Origin: Erythrophleum ivorense
Lineage: Eukaryota; Streptophyta; Magnoliopsida; Fabales; Fabaceae
DNA: 64,000 bases
NCBI GenBank assembly: GCA_026724425.1
Contig: JAIUCV010000090.1
Location: 1,240,001-1,304,000, forward strand
Direction of reading: 5' to 3'
The position numbers and the translations under genes are program-made. Positions 1-9,031 of the stretch are shown here, piece by piece (the stretch's first letter is position 1; each line of letters opens with the position of its first letter). The notes beneath the pieces are model-generated. The model did no database searches, was not told where the DNA came from, and saw nothing but the letters and a program-made list of their open reading frames with translations.

Positions 1-900
1 AACGTGTTGAGTTTAAACCGGCAAGAGTATGATGTCTAGGTATCTAGTTCGATCTTGGGTTTATTTTCAGGCTAAGTTTGGGGGTGACGTTTTGAACGCT
101 ACGGTTTCAAATCTAGAAAGTGGGAAAAGAAAAGTTTTTGTTTTTAAAGCAAGGGAGTTGGTTTGTGTTTCAAAAGGGTCTAGTAAAGGTTTGGGAACTG
201 TTTAAGAAAAGAAAAATGGTTCTAAGTGTGAAAGAAAAGAAGGCAATTGCCTCAATTAGTTAAAAGAAAGAAAAATGTTCCCTTAGTGATAGAATTCCCA
301 AACCGCTAGATGTTACCATAAGATCACCTCTCCCTTGGCTAGTTTACAAAAGAAAAAGAAGAAAAGAGCAAATTGCTCCACATGAGGGCGCAAAGCCCAA
401 AGGGTAGTTAGGAGTTGTTCTTGGTTTCTAATGGGGTTCGGGTGTTGACACTGTCAAGTTTGTGCTAGGTAGCTAGAGGTTCTGCTCTTGCATCATCCTT
501 GGTTATTACTCTTAGCATTCTGCCAAAGCATTGTCATGTCATTCTACTGAGAGATCCCTGTTCTTTATACCGTTTCATGACTTTGAGAAACCATCTTTTT
601 CTCTTGACCTTTACCTTGAGCCAAATGAGTTGCTGATTTGCATGTTTATGATTCATTGTTCACTTTAATAAATGTTAAAGGGATTTGCTGATAAGAATGC
701 ATTGTTTGAGTGACTGTGAAGTTGGATAGATCTTGTTAAACATGAAGCTGATTTTCAAAGAAGTAGCTCTCACCTTGCTGCATTTTAGAACCGTGAATCA
801 AGACATATATCAAATCGTTTTTGCTTGTTATTTTTGGTTGTATCAATTCATTTTCAAACCTCATCCATTTCACTATTCTTGTTTTTTTGCTTGAGGGTGT

Positions 901-2465
901 TGATGTACACATATTTAGCCTTGTTTCAGCATCCTTTATTCATCATTTTTGCATACATATCACACCACTTCGTCACGTTTCATCTCCATTTGCATCCACT
1001 TACCACACTTCATAGCATTTGCATTAGCATTGCATGTTTCGTCGCTTTTGGAGTTGTTTTCAGGTTTATTTGGAGCATTGGAGGGTGTTTTGAAGGTGGA
1101 GGATTAGTGCCTGAACCAGAGAGGTGAAGTGGAGTCCAGAACCTGTTGCTTGGGAGAAAAGGCAGCGCACTTGACGGGGTCCATTTATGCACTCGACGGG
1201 GTCCAGACATGCACGTCGAGTTGCACATCGAGTCCGGAATAAAGGAGCCGCCTTTACACGAACTCGACGTGAACCAGACATACACGTCGAGTTGGTAGTC
1301 GAGTCGGAGCCAAAGGTGCAACCTTTAGAAGCACTCGACGAATTCCACACATACACGTCGAGTGGGACGTCGCGTCCACACGCGCGTGACCTATTTTACC
1401 TTTTTCTGCAACTTAGTATAAAAACCCTGTGATGTCACTTTTGCACAGGGTCGAATTTTATTCTACTATTTAGCTTTCAGAAACACAAAATCGCCTCTAT
1501 GGTGTTCTTGATTTGCATTCCAGATTCCTTCTAAGTTTTAATCAATTTGTGCTTGCTTCCTTCTTTGAACTTGATTGCTTCCTTTCTGTCTATCTTCTGA
1601 TGCTAGTTTTACAGCTTTCCGAGTTTGACTTGATGAAGTCGGTTTCTGAGTAGTTTTCTTAGATTCTTAAGGATGGGTTAGATTAGTGAAGAACCATGGT
1701 TACCTAGAGTGTTTAAGCCTTGATTTCATAGTTTCCCTTCTTGATTAGTATTCTTAATGCTGATTCCTTCTTGATCATTTGGAATCCGAAGCTAGGCATT
1801 TCAGCACCCAGAAGGTGTTTGATGAAATGCCTGAACCAGCTTTTACAAGAAATTTGCATATCATACTTAGGATACTAGCGTTTTTGATTGCACTTTAGCA
1901 TTTGCGAACTGATTCCTAATGTTTGTTGGTGTGGATTTCGCCATGAGAGTGGGTCAGGAACACACGCCAACTCGATAGCTTCTGCCACGAGAGTGGATTA
2001 GCTTGCTATCGAGTTCGCAGCCAAGGGAATAGCTCTGTCTGAGTTCTGTTGAACACCATAGTGTTGACCATGGAATTTCATTGATCCATAACACCCATTC
2101 TTAGGATCTTTGTTTAATTTGATTTTGATCTTGATTTTAAATCTTAAAGCTTCTGTCCTTTTTATCTTGTTGCATTTGTTCATTCTAGCTTATGGTTTAT
2201 AGTTTATCATTTTACATTTTACCTTTGTTCACTTGATAGCGTCGCGTCTGGACGCCGTGAAGTACCATTGCATTTGTATTTGCATTTTCCATTTCTGTGT
2301 TTAGGTTGATAGTTTAGAATTCACACCCTTGCATTTGGCTTGACTTACCTTCACTCGATCACGTCCTGATTGCGTAGCATCACGCCCATTTGGATTTGAC
2401 ACCTTCTTACACTGCATCGACATGATAGTGTTAATAGGTTAATTCATAGTAAAATCCTACTATCA
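901..2465 (+). repeat. 3' LTR of element A (1565 bp)
   Basis: Starts TGATGTACAC and ends CCTACTATCA. The solo LTR at 51247-52563, read on the minus strand, starts TGATGTGTTC and has the same end, and both share a block around 'AAGGTGTTTGATGAAATGCC'. A TATA-like box TATAAAAA is at 1417-1424, downstream of a CG-rich repeat block. The bases just before 901 (GAGGGTGT) are a weak polypurine tract; a deletion there relative to sister elements is likely. Confidence 0.8.
1167..1372 (+). repeat. CG-rich ACTCGACG/CGTCGAG repeats in the LTR
   Basis: Three imperfect units of roughly 75-85 bp, each with ACTCGACG, then CCAGACATRCACGTCGAG or a variant, just upstream of the TATA-like box at 1417. Position in the presumed U3 suggests a promoter or methylation-target role; this is inference. 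Confidence 0.65.
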
Positions 2466-4868
2466 GTATACTTCCTAAAACAAAAATCTGAGACCTTCTT
2501 AACCTTTAAGAAGTTCAAAGCGATGATCGAGAAGCAATCAGGATGCATGATCAAGACGCTAAGATCCGATGGTGGAGGAGAATACACTTCTAACGAGTTT
2601 AACCGTTTTTGTGAAGAAGAAGGAATCTTAAGGCAGATCACATTGCCTTACTCTCCACCGCAAAATTGTGAAGCAGAACGCAAGAACAGATCATTGGTGG
2701 AGATGGCGAGATCAATGCTTGTTGAGCAAGACTTACCGCTCAAGTTTTGGGCAGAAGCGGTTTTCACCTCAACATACTTGCAGAACCGTCTACCAACTAA
2801 GGCGATCAAAGAAGAGATGACGCCAATAGAGAAGTGGTGTGGACACAAACAAACCGTCTCGCACCTGAGAATATTCGGAAGCATGTGTCACGTTCACGTT
2901 CCGGATCCAAGAAGAAGAAAGCTTGACGCTAAGGCTAAGCGCGGAGTTTTCATTGGCTACAGCAACAAGTCAAAAGGTTATCGAGTGTTTATCTTGGAGA
3001 ATGAGAAGGTAGAAGTATCCAGAGATGTGGAGTTTGAAGAAAACAAGAAGTGGAACTGGGATAAAGGAGAAGAAGTCAAGAAAAACTTTGTTTTACCCAT
3101 AAACGACACACAAACAAAAGGAGAAATCAACGATTTAAGCACTCAAGTAGATCAAGTAAGTGATGCCTTCAGTCAATTACAAATCTCAAATGAAGGAGGT
3201 CAAAACTCGGTTGCAGAAGGAGAAACCTCTACACCACCACGCAAGTACAAGTCCATGAGAGATGTCATGGAAAAGGCGCCAATAATGGAGTATGAAGAAA
3301 CGGCTAAAGTCATAGAAGCATGTCTCCTCGCTCATGAAGAACCACAAACTTATGATGAAGCTCGTGGTAATGAAGAATGGGAAGAAGCAATGAGAGAGGA
3401 GATAGAAATTATCGAGAAAAACAGAACTTGGAAGTTAGTCAACAAGCCAGACAAGACGAATGTGATAAGCGTAAAATGGATCTACAAGATCAAGACGGAT
3501 GCAAGCGGAAACCACATCAAACATAAGGCGAGGCTAGTTGCGAGAGGTTTTTCTCAAGCATATGGAGTCGATTATCTTGAGACATTCGCTCCTGTCTCAA
3601 GACATGATACAATCAGAGCACTACTTGCTTATGCGGCTCAAATGAAGTGGAGATTGTATCAGATGGATGTAAAGTCGGCATTTCTGAATGGAGAACTCAA
3701 AGAAGAAGTCTACATCGCACAACCTCCTGGTTTTGTGGTCGAGGGACAAGAAGAGAAAGTGTTAAGGCTATACAAAGCCTTGTATGGTCTTAAACAAGCC
3801 CCACGAGCATGGTATGGCAGAATAGATTCTTACTTCATTCAAAACGGCTTTGAAAGAAGCATGAATGATGCGGCTTTGTACATCAAGAAGAAAGGCAGAG
3901 ACGTGTTGATCGTTAGCTTATACGTCGATGACATTATCATCACCGGAAGCAACACTCATCTCATCAACACATTCAAGGAGAACATGAAGAAGGAATTCGA
4001 GATGACGGATCTTGGCTTGCTAAATTTTTTCTTGGGAATGGAAGTAAGTCAAGATGAACGTGGCATTTTTCTCTCACAAGAGAAATATGCAACCAAACTT
4101 ATTGATAAGTTTGGAATGAAGGGAAGCAAAAGTGTGAGCACCCCACTTACACCACAAGGAAAACGAGAGGAAGATGGTGAAGAATATGGAGATCCAACAA
4201 AGTATCGAAGCATCGTAGGAGGAATTTTGTACTTGTGTACATCAAGACCTGATGTGATGTATGCAAGTGCATATCTATCAAGATACATGTCATCACCTCA
4301 CATGAAGCACTACCAAGAAGCCAAGAGAGTGTTGAGGTATGTCAAGGGAACAGCAGGTTTCGGAGTATCTTTCACAAGTGCAAAGGAACCAAAATTGATA
4401 GGCTACTCAGACAGCGATTGGGGAGGATCTATCGAAGATAAGAAGAGCACCTCAAGGTATGTTTTCAGTCTTGGATCGGCTATGTTTTGTTGGAAATCAT
4501 GCAAGCAGCAAACGGTGGCTCAATCAACGGCGGAAGCCGAGTATATAGCCGTTTGTGCAGCACCAAACCAAGACATTTGGTTACAAAGGCTCTTGGAGGA
4601 TTTCAGTTTAAAGTTTGAAGAAGGCATTCCCATTCTATGCGACAACAAGTCGGCGATAGCTATTGGGAAGAATCCAGTTCAACACAAAAGAACGAAGCAC
4701 ATAGAGATCAAGTATCATTTCGTGAGAGAAGCGGAGCACAAGGGACTCATTCAACTTGAGTATTGCAAAGGAGAAGATCAACTCGCGGATATACTCACCA
4801 AAGCCTTAAGCGTTTCAAGGTTTGAAGAACTAAGGAAGAAACTTGGAGTGAAGACAAGATATGATTAA
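2466..4868 (+). CDS. copia pol: integrase (partial), reverse transcriptase, RNase H
   Basis: One frame stays open for 800 codons from the A/copia junction to TAA at 4866-4868; the first Met is at 2523 but the protein clearly starts further upstream. Integrase catalytic Asp (SDGGGEY) is at about residue 35 and the Glu (AERKNR) 36 residues later, matching a DD35E core; the first Asp is missing with the 5' part. Reverse transcriptase spans about residues 320-560 with QMDVKSAFLNG (about 398) and the catalytic YVDD (about 485). RNase H follows with SDSDWGG (about 647) and CDNKSAIAIGKNP (about 725). No internal stop or shift is visible, so the copy was young when A hit it. An oddity is NCEAERKNR where NGVAERKNR is usual. 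Confidence 0.95.
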   Translation, partial: VYFLKQKSETFLTFKKFKAMIEKQSGCMIKTLRSDGGGEYTSNEFNRFCEEEGILRQITLPYSPPQNCEAERKNRSLVEMARSMLVEQDLPLKFWAEAVFTSTYLQNRLPTKAIKEEMTPIEKWCGHKQTVSHLRIFGSMCHVHVPDPRRRKLDAKAKRGVFIGYSNKSKGYRVFILENEKVEVSRDVEFEENKKWNWDKGEEVKKNFVLPINDTQTKGEINDLSTQVDQVSDAFSQLQISNEGGQNSVAEGETSTPPRKYKSMRDVMEKAPIMEYEETAKVIEACLLAHEEPQTYDEARGNEEWEEAMREEIEIIEKNRTWKLVNKPDKTNVISVKWIYKIKTDASGNHIKHKARLVARGFSQAYGVDYLETFAPVSRHDTIRALLAYAAQMKWRLYQMDVKSAFLNGELKEEVYIAQPPGFVVEGQEEKVLRLYKALYGLKQAPRAWYGRIDSYFIQNGFERSMNDAALYIKKKGRDVLIVSLYVDDIIITGSNTHLINTFKENMKKEFEMTDLGLLNFFLGMEVSQDERGIFLSQEKYATKLIDKFGMKGSKSVSTPLTPQGKREEDGEEYGDPTKYRSIVGGILYLCTSRPDVMYASAYLSRYMSSPHMKHYQEAKRVLRYVKGTAGFGVSFTSAKEPKLIGYSDSDWGGSIEDKKSTSRYVFSLGSAMFCWKSCKQQTVAQSTAEAEYIAVCAAPNQDIWLQRLLEDFSLKFEEGIPILCDNKSAIAIGKNPVQHKRTKHIEIKYHFVREAEHKGLIQLEYCKGEDQLADILTKALSVSRFEELRKKLGVKTRYD

Positions 4869-4875
4869 GGGGGAG

Positions 4876-5166
4876 TGTTGAACCATAATCATATCTCTAA
4901 ACTAAAGTCTCATTTACATTAGTTAGTTATTGATCAAGAGATACAATGTTCTGTTTTTAGAGTTGTGTTCTTTAGATCAAGAGTCATGTCTTTTACTTAT
5001 TACACAAACACATCTCTTCCTTTGTATAAGTATTAGATCGAGTCATTGTGTTTTCTATCACAAGAACAAGTTGTAATACTTTTTCAATTCATCAATAAAG
5101 TATCTATTACAACCATACTCTGTTTTCTTTTCAATCCCGTAAACATCAAGCACAAAAACACTAACA
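4876..5166 (+). repeat. 3' LTR of the copia element (291 bp)
   Basis: Begins TGTTGAACC directly after the polypurine tract and ends CACTAACA, so the ends are TGTT...AACA. A TATA-like TATAAGTA lies near 5035 and an AATAAA-type signal (CAATAAAG) near 5094. Confidence 0.9.
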
Positions 5167-6678
5167 ATATTGAGTGATAAGTAGCTAGAACGAAGAATAT
5201 GATTTGTGGTGAACTTAATATTCAAAGAAAACAAGTGAGTAAGTGAATGAGATTGTAAACAAGATGGGAAAGATGTTAGGCAAGGGATAATCAATGGAAA
5301 CATTCAACTAAATAACAAAAGATTGCATGGGATGAGATATAAACCGCCTTGAACTCACAACACTAAGGTATAGCCTTTCCACTTTCGTGGCTCCGGCTAC
5401 TATGCTTAAACAACCTAATAGACTCAAGTTTCGATGGTTATTACAAGTTATAAGCACGCATTAATCAATGTTCAAGTTGTGATTGTCCACTAAGTTCTTT
5501 AGGTCGACTTTTGGAAGCCTAAAACACTTAGCTCACCAAATACTAGTTTCGGCAATACAACAAGCTTTTGGAGAGTGTATCAACCTAGGTTCAAGTTGTT
5601 TAGGCGCGCTTTCCTAACAACAAGCATTATGAACAAGCAAAGATGAAGGTCCAATTGATGAAATCCCGTTTTATGCAATCATGTAATTCAAATCATGTCA
5701 TGAGCCCTATCGATCTCCCTCGGCCTAACCGAGAGATCTACTCGGCCATGACGCAAACAAGCAAGCAAAGCATGATTGAAAGCATAATAGAAAGCATAAT
5801 CATAAGCGTAAGTAAGAAAATAAGGGAATAGAAAAGCTTCTCTATTGAAGAACAAAGTCGAATTCTCCCTTGAAACTCTCGGATTAAAGTATAAAAGTGA
5901 CAAAGAGAAGAAGATGAAAGAACAAGGTTTTATGTGAGACAAGATCTTGAGCGGCGCCTCCTTTCTCCTCACTGGACTGCGCAGCTCTCTCTCTCTCTGA
6001 TTCTTCTTCACGGCCAAACCTCGCTCTCCTCTAGGTTGAGGCTAAAAGCTTGTATTTATAGGGTAGAAGTCGCTAGGTTTATGAAGTGTCGAAAAAGGAA
6101 ACTTTCCGGTTAACCGGCCTTGATGATTTGCGACGTGATTGGACCGGGTTTAGGACAAGTAAACCACCAAAAGCAAGCTGGGCTTGTGTTAAGTCGAGAC
6201 AAGGTCCATGCCGCGGAATTCCGGGCCGTTTGTGGCACCAAGTCTCCATGGCTTCGTTTACTCGCCTGGCGGACACGTCTTGGGGGTAAAAGAGTATCTC
6301 CGTGATGGTTGATCCAAATGGCTTGAATCTACTTCTCCGTGATGCATGACTCAAATATCTATCCAGCAAGACCAAGATCATGATTTTTGGACGTCAGGAA
6401 GACCACTTGCCGCGGTTATCTTTCGGATCCTCCGGTTCTGTCCAAATGCGAGAATCGGACAAATGGAGTTATATTGATGCTCTTGACTTGGAAACTTGCA
6501 TGGATCATGGTTTGAGGCTCTTTTGCTCCTTTTTGAATCCTTTTTGATGTTTTAACCTGTTAAGACTCCAAAACCAACAAATACAAGAAAACTACCTCTA
6601 AAGGCATAAAACCTCATTGAAAACACTTGAAAACATAAATAAATACTAAGTAAAATCATGCAAAATATGGATATATCA
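5167..6678 (-). repeat. 3' LTR of element B (distal end cut off by copia)
   Basis: On the minus strand it starts TGATATATCCATATTTTGC at 6678. It matches the LTR at 11928-13431 almost base for base, except that it keeps 133 bp (5188-5320) missing from that copy. TATA box (TATAAATA on the minus strand) at 6053-6060; palindrome CCGGTTAACCGG at 6106-6117 upstream of it. Confidence 0.92.
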
Positions 6679-6716
6679 ACTCCCCCAGACTTATCTTTTG
6701 CTTGTCCCCAAGCAAA
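6679..6716 (-). promoter_or_regulatory. Polypurine tract and adjoining stem-loop of B
   Basis: Minus strand reads AAGTCTGGGGGAGT immediately before the LTR (6679-6692), the primer for plus-strand DNA synthesis. Just upstream, 6697-6716 forms an 8-bp stem with a 4-base loop: TTTGCTTG-GGGA-CAAGCAAA. The same stem-loop is present in C and F. Confidence 0.85.
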
Positions 6717-7638
6717 CTAAGCATGGAAAAGAGGTTTGAAAATATGAGAACTCTTAAATCTTTTTGGAAATCCATATTGACCTTTATTTTAGTGATCCAC
6801 ATAAAACAGCAACGACATTTAGAATTAAGAACAAGAAAGTACATACCATGAGTTTTGCAATCATCCCAAAGTAATCCACTTCTCTTTAGGCCATCCGAAA
6901 TCGCCACCTTTGACTCCTTTAGTTTCTAAAGGTGTGATCTCAACTAGGGAGTATCGATCAAAGGGGTTATAGACTCTTACCCATCCTCTTTTTATAAAAC
7001 ACATGTCTTGGCTCTTGTTTCACCTCTCTCTCTTCTCACTTCTTAAGTCGGTTCATCCCTTTTTTAAGGTAGCATAGTATTTTTTTATTCGACTTCTTCT
7101 CCTCTTTGTGGAGGTTTTTGATGGATCTTCCATAGACGCGAGTATTGATGGTTGTAGCCACCTAATCCCCGGTTACTTGGATCAAAAGGTCTTCCATAGA
7201 CGCGAGTATTGATGGTGGTTGCCACCTAATCCCCGGTTACTTGGACCTTGGTGCTTTTTCTTAAGTTTGAAGGGGAGAGAGAGGGGAAACCAAACTCACA
7301 TAGACTTTCACTATTGGGTGAGGATGAGGAGTCGTGCCCTTTGTATAACCAAGCCCCTAGCCGAGAAGGTTAAGTTCATTAAGGTGTGGAGTCAAAGATG
7401 TATCCTTCTTAAGCCCTTGGAGATGTGGACATTTTTGGTAAATCGATCCACTCATGGTGTACGTGTGATGAGTAAACTGCCAAATACTGATCAATGGTCA
7501 CTTAAACACAGGCACGACAATGGTTAGGTCCAAGATAAAGTCATAATTCTCGACAAAAGTTTTGACTCAATAAAAACGACTCGATGAAACAAAAACAATG
7601 CAAACAAAAATGCCAAAATGAGCAAACTTATTAGTATA

Positions 7639-7653
7639 ATCCCCCCAGACTTA
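7639..7653 (-). promoter_or_regulatory. Internal polypurine-like tract of B
   Basis: Minus strand TTTAAGTCTGGGGGGATT, nearly identical to the true PPT, about 965 bp before the 3' LTR. Counterparts at 22394-22407 (C) and 35396-35410 (F) lie at almost the same distance. Confidence 0.6.
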
Positions 7654-7940
7654 AATTGCACCGTCCCGGTGTAAGAAAAATCAGATTAAGAGAGGTGAAA
7701 TATGTAATAAATTTGAAAAGGGAAAGGTTAGAATGATGTTACCAAGTGATGACCAATTGGAATGAAGATCAGGGTCGAATAACTGATTGGGGGTCTTCTG
7801 TAGGCATGATTGGTCGGTAAATGGTGAAGGTCAATGCCTGAATCCCCGCGGTTTGCGTTTTGGTCGAGTACGTCTCATTCGGTCGACCCGGAATGAGTGC
7901 TATGAACCACATGACAAACCGTTATGAATTTTATGAACGG

Positions 7941-8640
7941 GATTGAAAATTTACCGGCCAATATGATGTTTTAGAGCCGCTGCTGAAGTATGAGGTCAAA
8001 CGAACGAGCGGTGTTGAAGATTCGGCATCGGGTGGATCCTTCGGTCGGCCGGAAGGTGATGTGATGGACCACAGCTCGAACCGCCAACAGTTCACTGACC
8101 GATCTTGAAATTCCACCTACCAATCATATATTTCAGAAGCCGTGGTGAAGTTTGAGGCCAAACGAACGGGCGGTTTGAGAGATTCGTCGTATGGTGCTTC
8201 ATCCAAACGATCCGAAGAGAGTGCAATAGACCACTGCCCAAATGATGATGAATTTTCCGACCAAGCTTGAAATTCCGTCGACCAACCTTATATTTTGTGA
8301 CCACTAGAGAAGTTTGAGGTCAAATGGACAAGCGGTTTGAGACTTCCTTCACAACGTGGTCTAATCGGCTCCGGGAAGAGATTCTTGACCATCCTTGAAT
8401 TTGGCTCGTCCGTCCGTTGATTTTCTTTTGGAAAACTGATATTGAAGCTCCAAGAATCCATTTCCAGGTGGTGGTGTCTCCATGCCGTGATTTTGGTTTT
8501 TGTCGGCCTTTGGTTACCTGCCATCGATCGGATGTGACATTTGTGCGTATCTCTTCATCCGTTCACATTTCTCCGTCCTATCTTTTGTACTGGCCGACCA
8601 ATATGGTGTTGTCCGGCCGCCTGTGAAGTTTGGTGGACTT
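7941..8640. repeat. Imperfect tandem repeat, period about 161 bp
   Basis: Diverged units start near 7941, 8102 and 8263, marked by a TTGAAATTCC-like box, then TGAAGTTTGAGG followed by CGAACGGGCGG-like and GACCAC boxes. A weaker unit appears to continue to about 8640 (GCCTGTGAAGTTTGG). The location is the 3' non-coding region of a gag-only Athila-like element. Confidence 0.6.
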
Positions 8641-8962
8641 TGGTCACACGGATTGTGAGATAGGTCAAGTGGGTCCTCCTTGTCACCCGTTTGGCCGAGA
8701 GAATCACGCCGGACTGAATATCTTGAAATGTACTCGATCGTTTGGTGATTTTCGTTGACCGATGTTATTTTGCTTCCCTCCTTTAAGATTTCCATGTCGT
8801 GCCCGCCCTTTTGTGTTGGTTTGGACAAGGGTGGGATGAATGGGTGTGACATAATCTTGTTTGGTCTCCTCTTGGGTTCTCATCCTATCAAAATGCATGC
8901 AATAATGATGTGAAAACTGAAAATGAAAAAAAAAAAAAAAAAGAGAAAAACAAAAAATACCG

Positions 8963-9015
8963 TGTGGGTTGCCTCCCACAAAGCGCTTGTTTTAAAGTCA
9001 TCTAGCTTGACTCCC
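8963..9015 (-). ncRNA. Conserved post-coding hairpin block of B
   Basis: Minus strand: TCAAGCTAGATGACTTTAAA, ACAAGCGCTT, then the stem TGTGGG, loop AGGCAA and CCCACA (8963-8980). It starts only 17 bases after the protease stop. C and F carry the same block at the same place; the stem shows a G-C to A-T pair exchange between B and F. It is likely an RNA structure of the element, not an independent gene. Confidence 0.65.
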
Positions 9016-9031
9016 TTTTTTATTTGTTGGG

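Larger units (their letters stand above)
1..2465 (+). mobile_element. Athila-like LTR retrotransposon A, 3' end only
   Basis: Only the 3' non-coding tail (1-900) and the 3' LTR (901-2465) lie in the window; the rest is to the left. The tail holds a polypurine-like tract (AAGTTTGGGGGTGAC, 74-88) and A/G-rich stretches, with no convincing coding region. The element ends in TGAT...ATCA. The next base, 2466, is in the middle of a copia integrase codon series, so A is inserted in that gene; the right target-site copy should be GTATA (2466-2470). The ORFs in the tail are short and look like chance. Superfamily is inferred from LTR style and relation to the solo LTR at 51247-52563. Confidence 0.75.
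2466..5166 (+). mobile_element. Ty1/copia retrotransposon, 5' part displaced by A
   Basis: Contains the integrase C-terminal part, reverse transcriptase and RNase H in copia order (INT before RT), a polypurine tract AAGGGGGAG (4867-4875) and a 291-bp 3' LTR. Its left part, including gag, protease and 5' LTR, must lie left of the window beyond element A. On the right it abuts the 3' LTR of element B at 5167; ATATT (5167-5171) is the expected target-site copy. Confidence 0.93.
6717..9031 (-). other. 3' non-coding region of B
   Basis: About 2.3 kb between the protease stop and the PPT without a credible gene. It holds a 64-bp tandem duplication (7126-7189 and 7190-7247), an internal polypurine-like tract (7639-7653), an imperfect 161-bp tandem repeat (7941 to about 8640), a poly-A run (8925-8941) and a conserved hairpin (8963-8980). 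The many short ORFs here are repeat translations. Confidence 0.75.

Noticed and set aside
1010..1356. Overlapping minus-strand ORFs of about 100 codons in A's LTR
   Set aside because: They follow the CG-rich repeat in an LTR promoter region and match no recognisable domain.
8923..8979. Poly-A run as a sign of a LINE or processed gene
   Set aside because: No upstream retrogene or target-site duplication; it lies inside B's 3' non-coding region.
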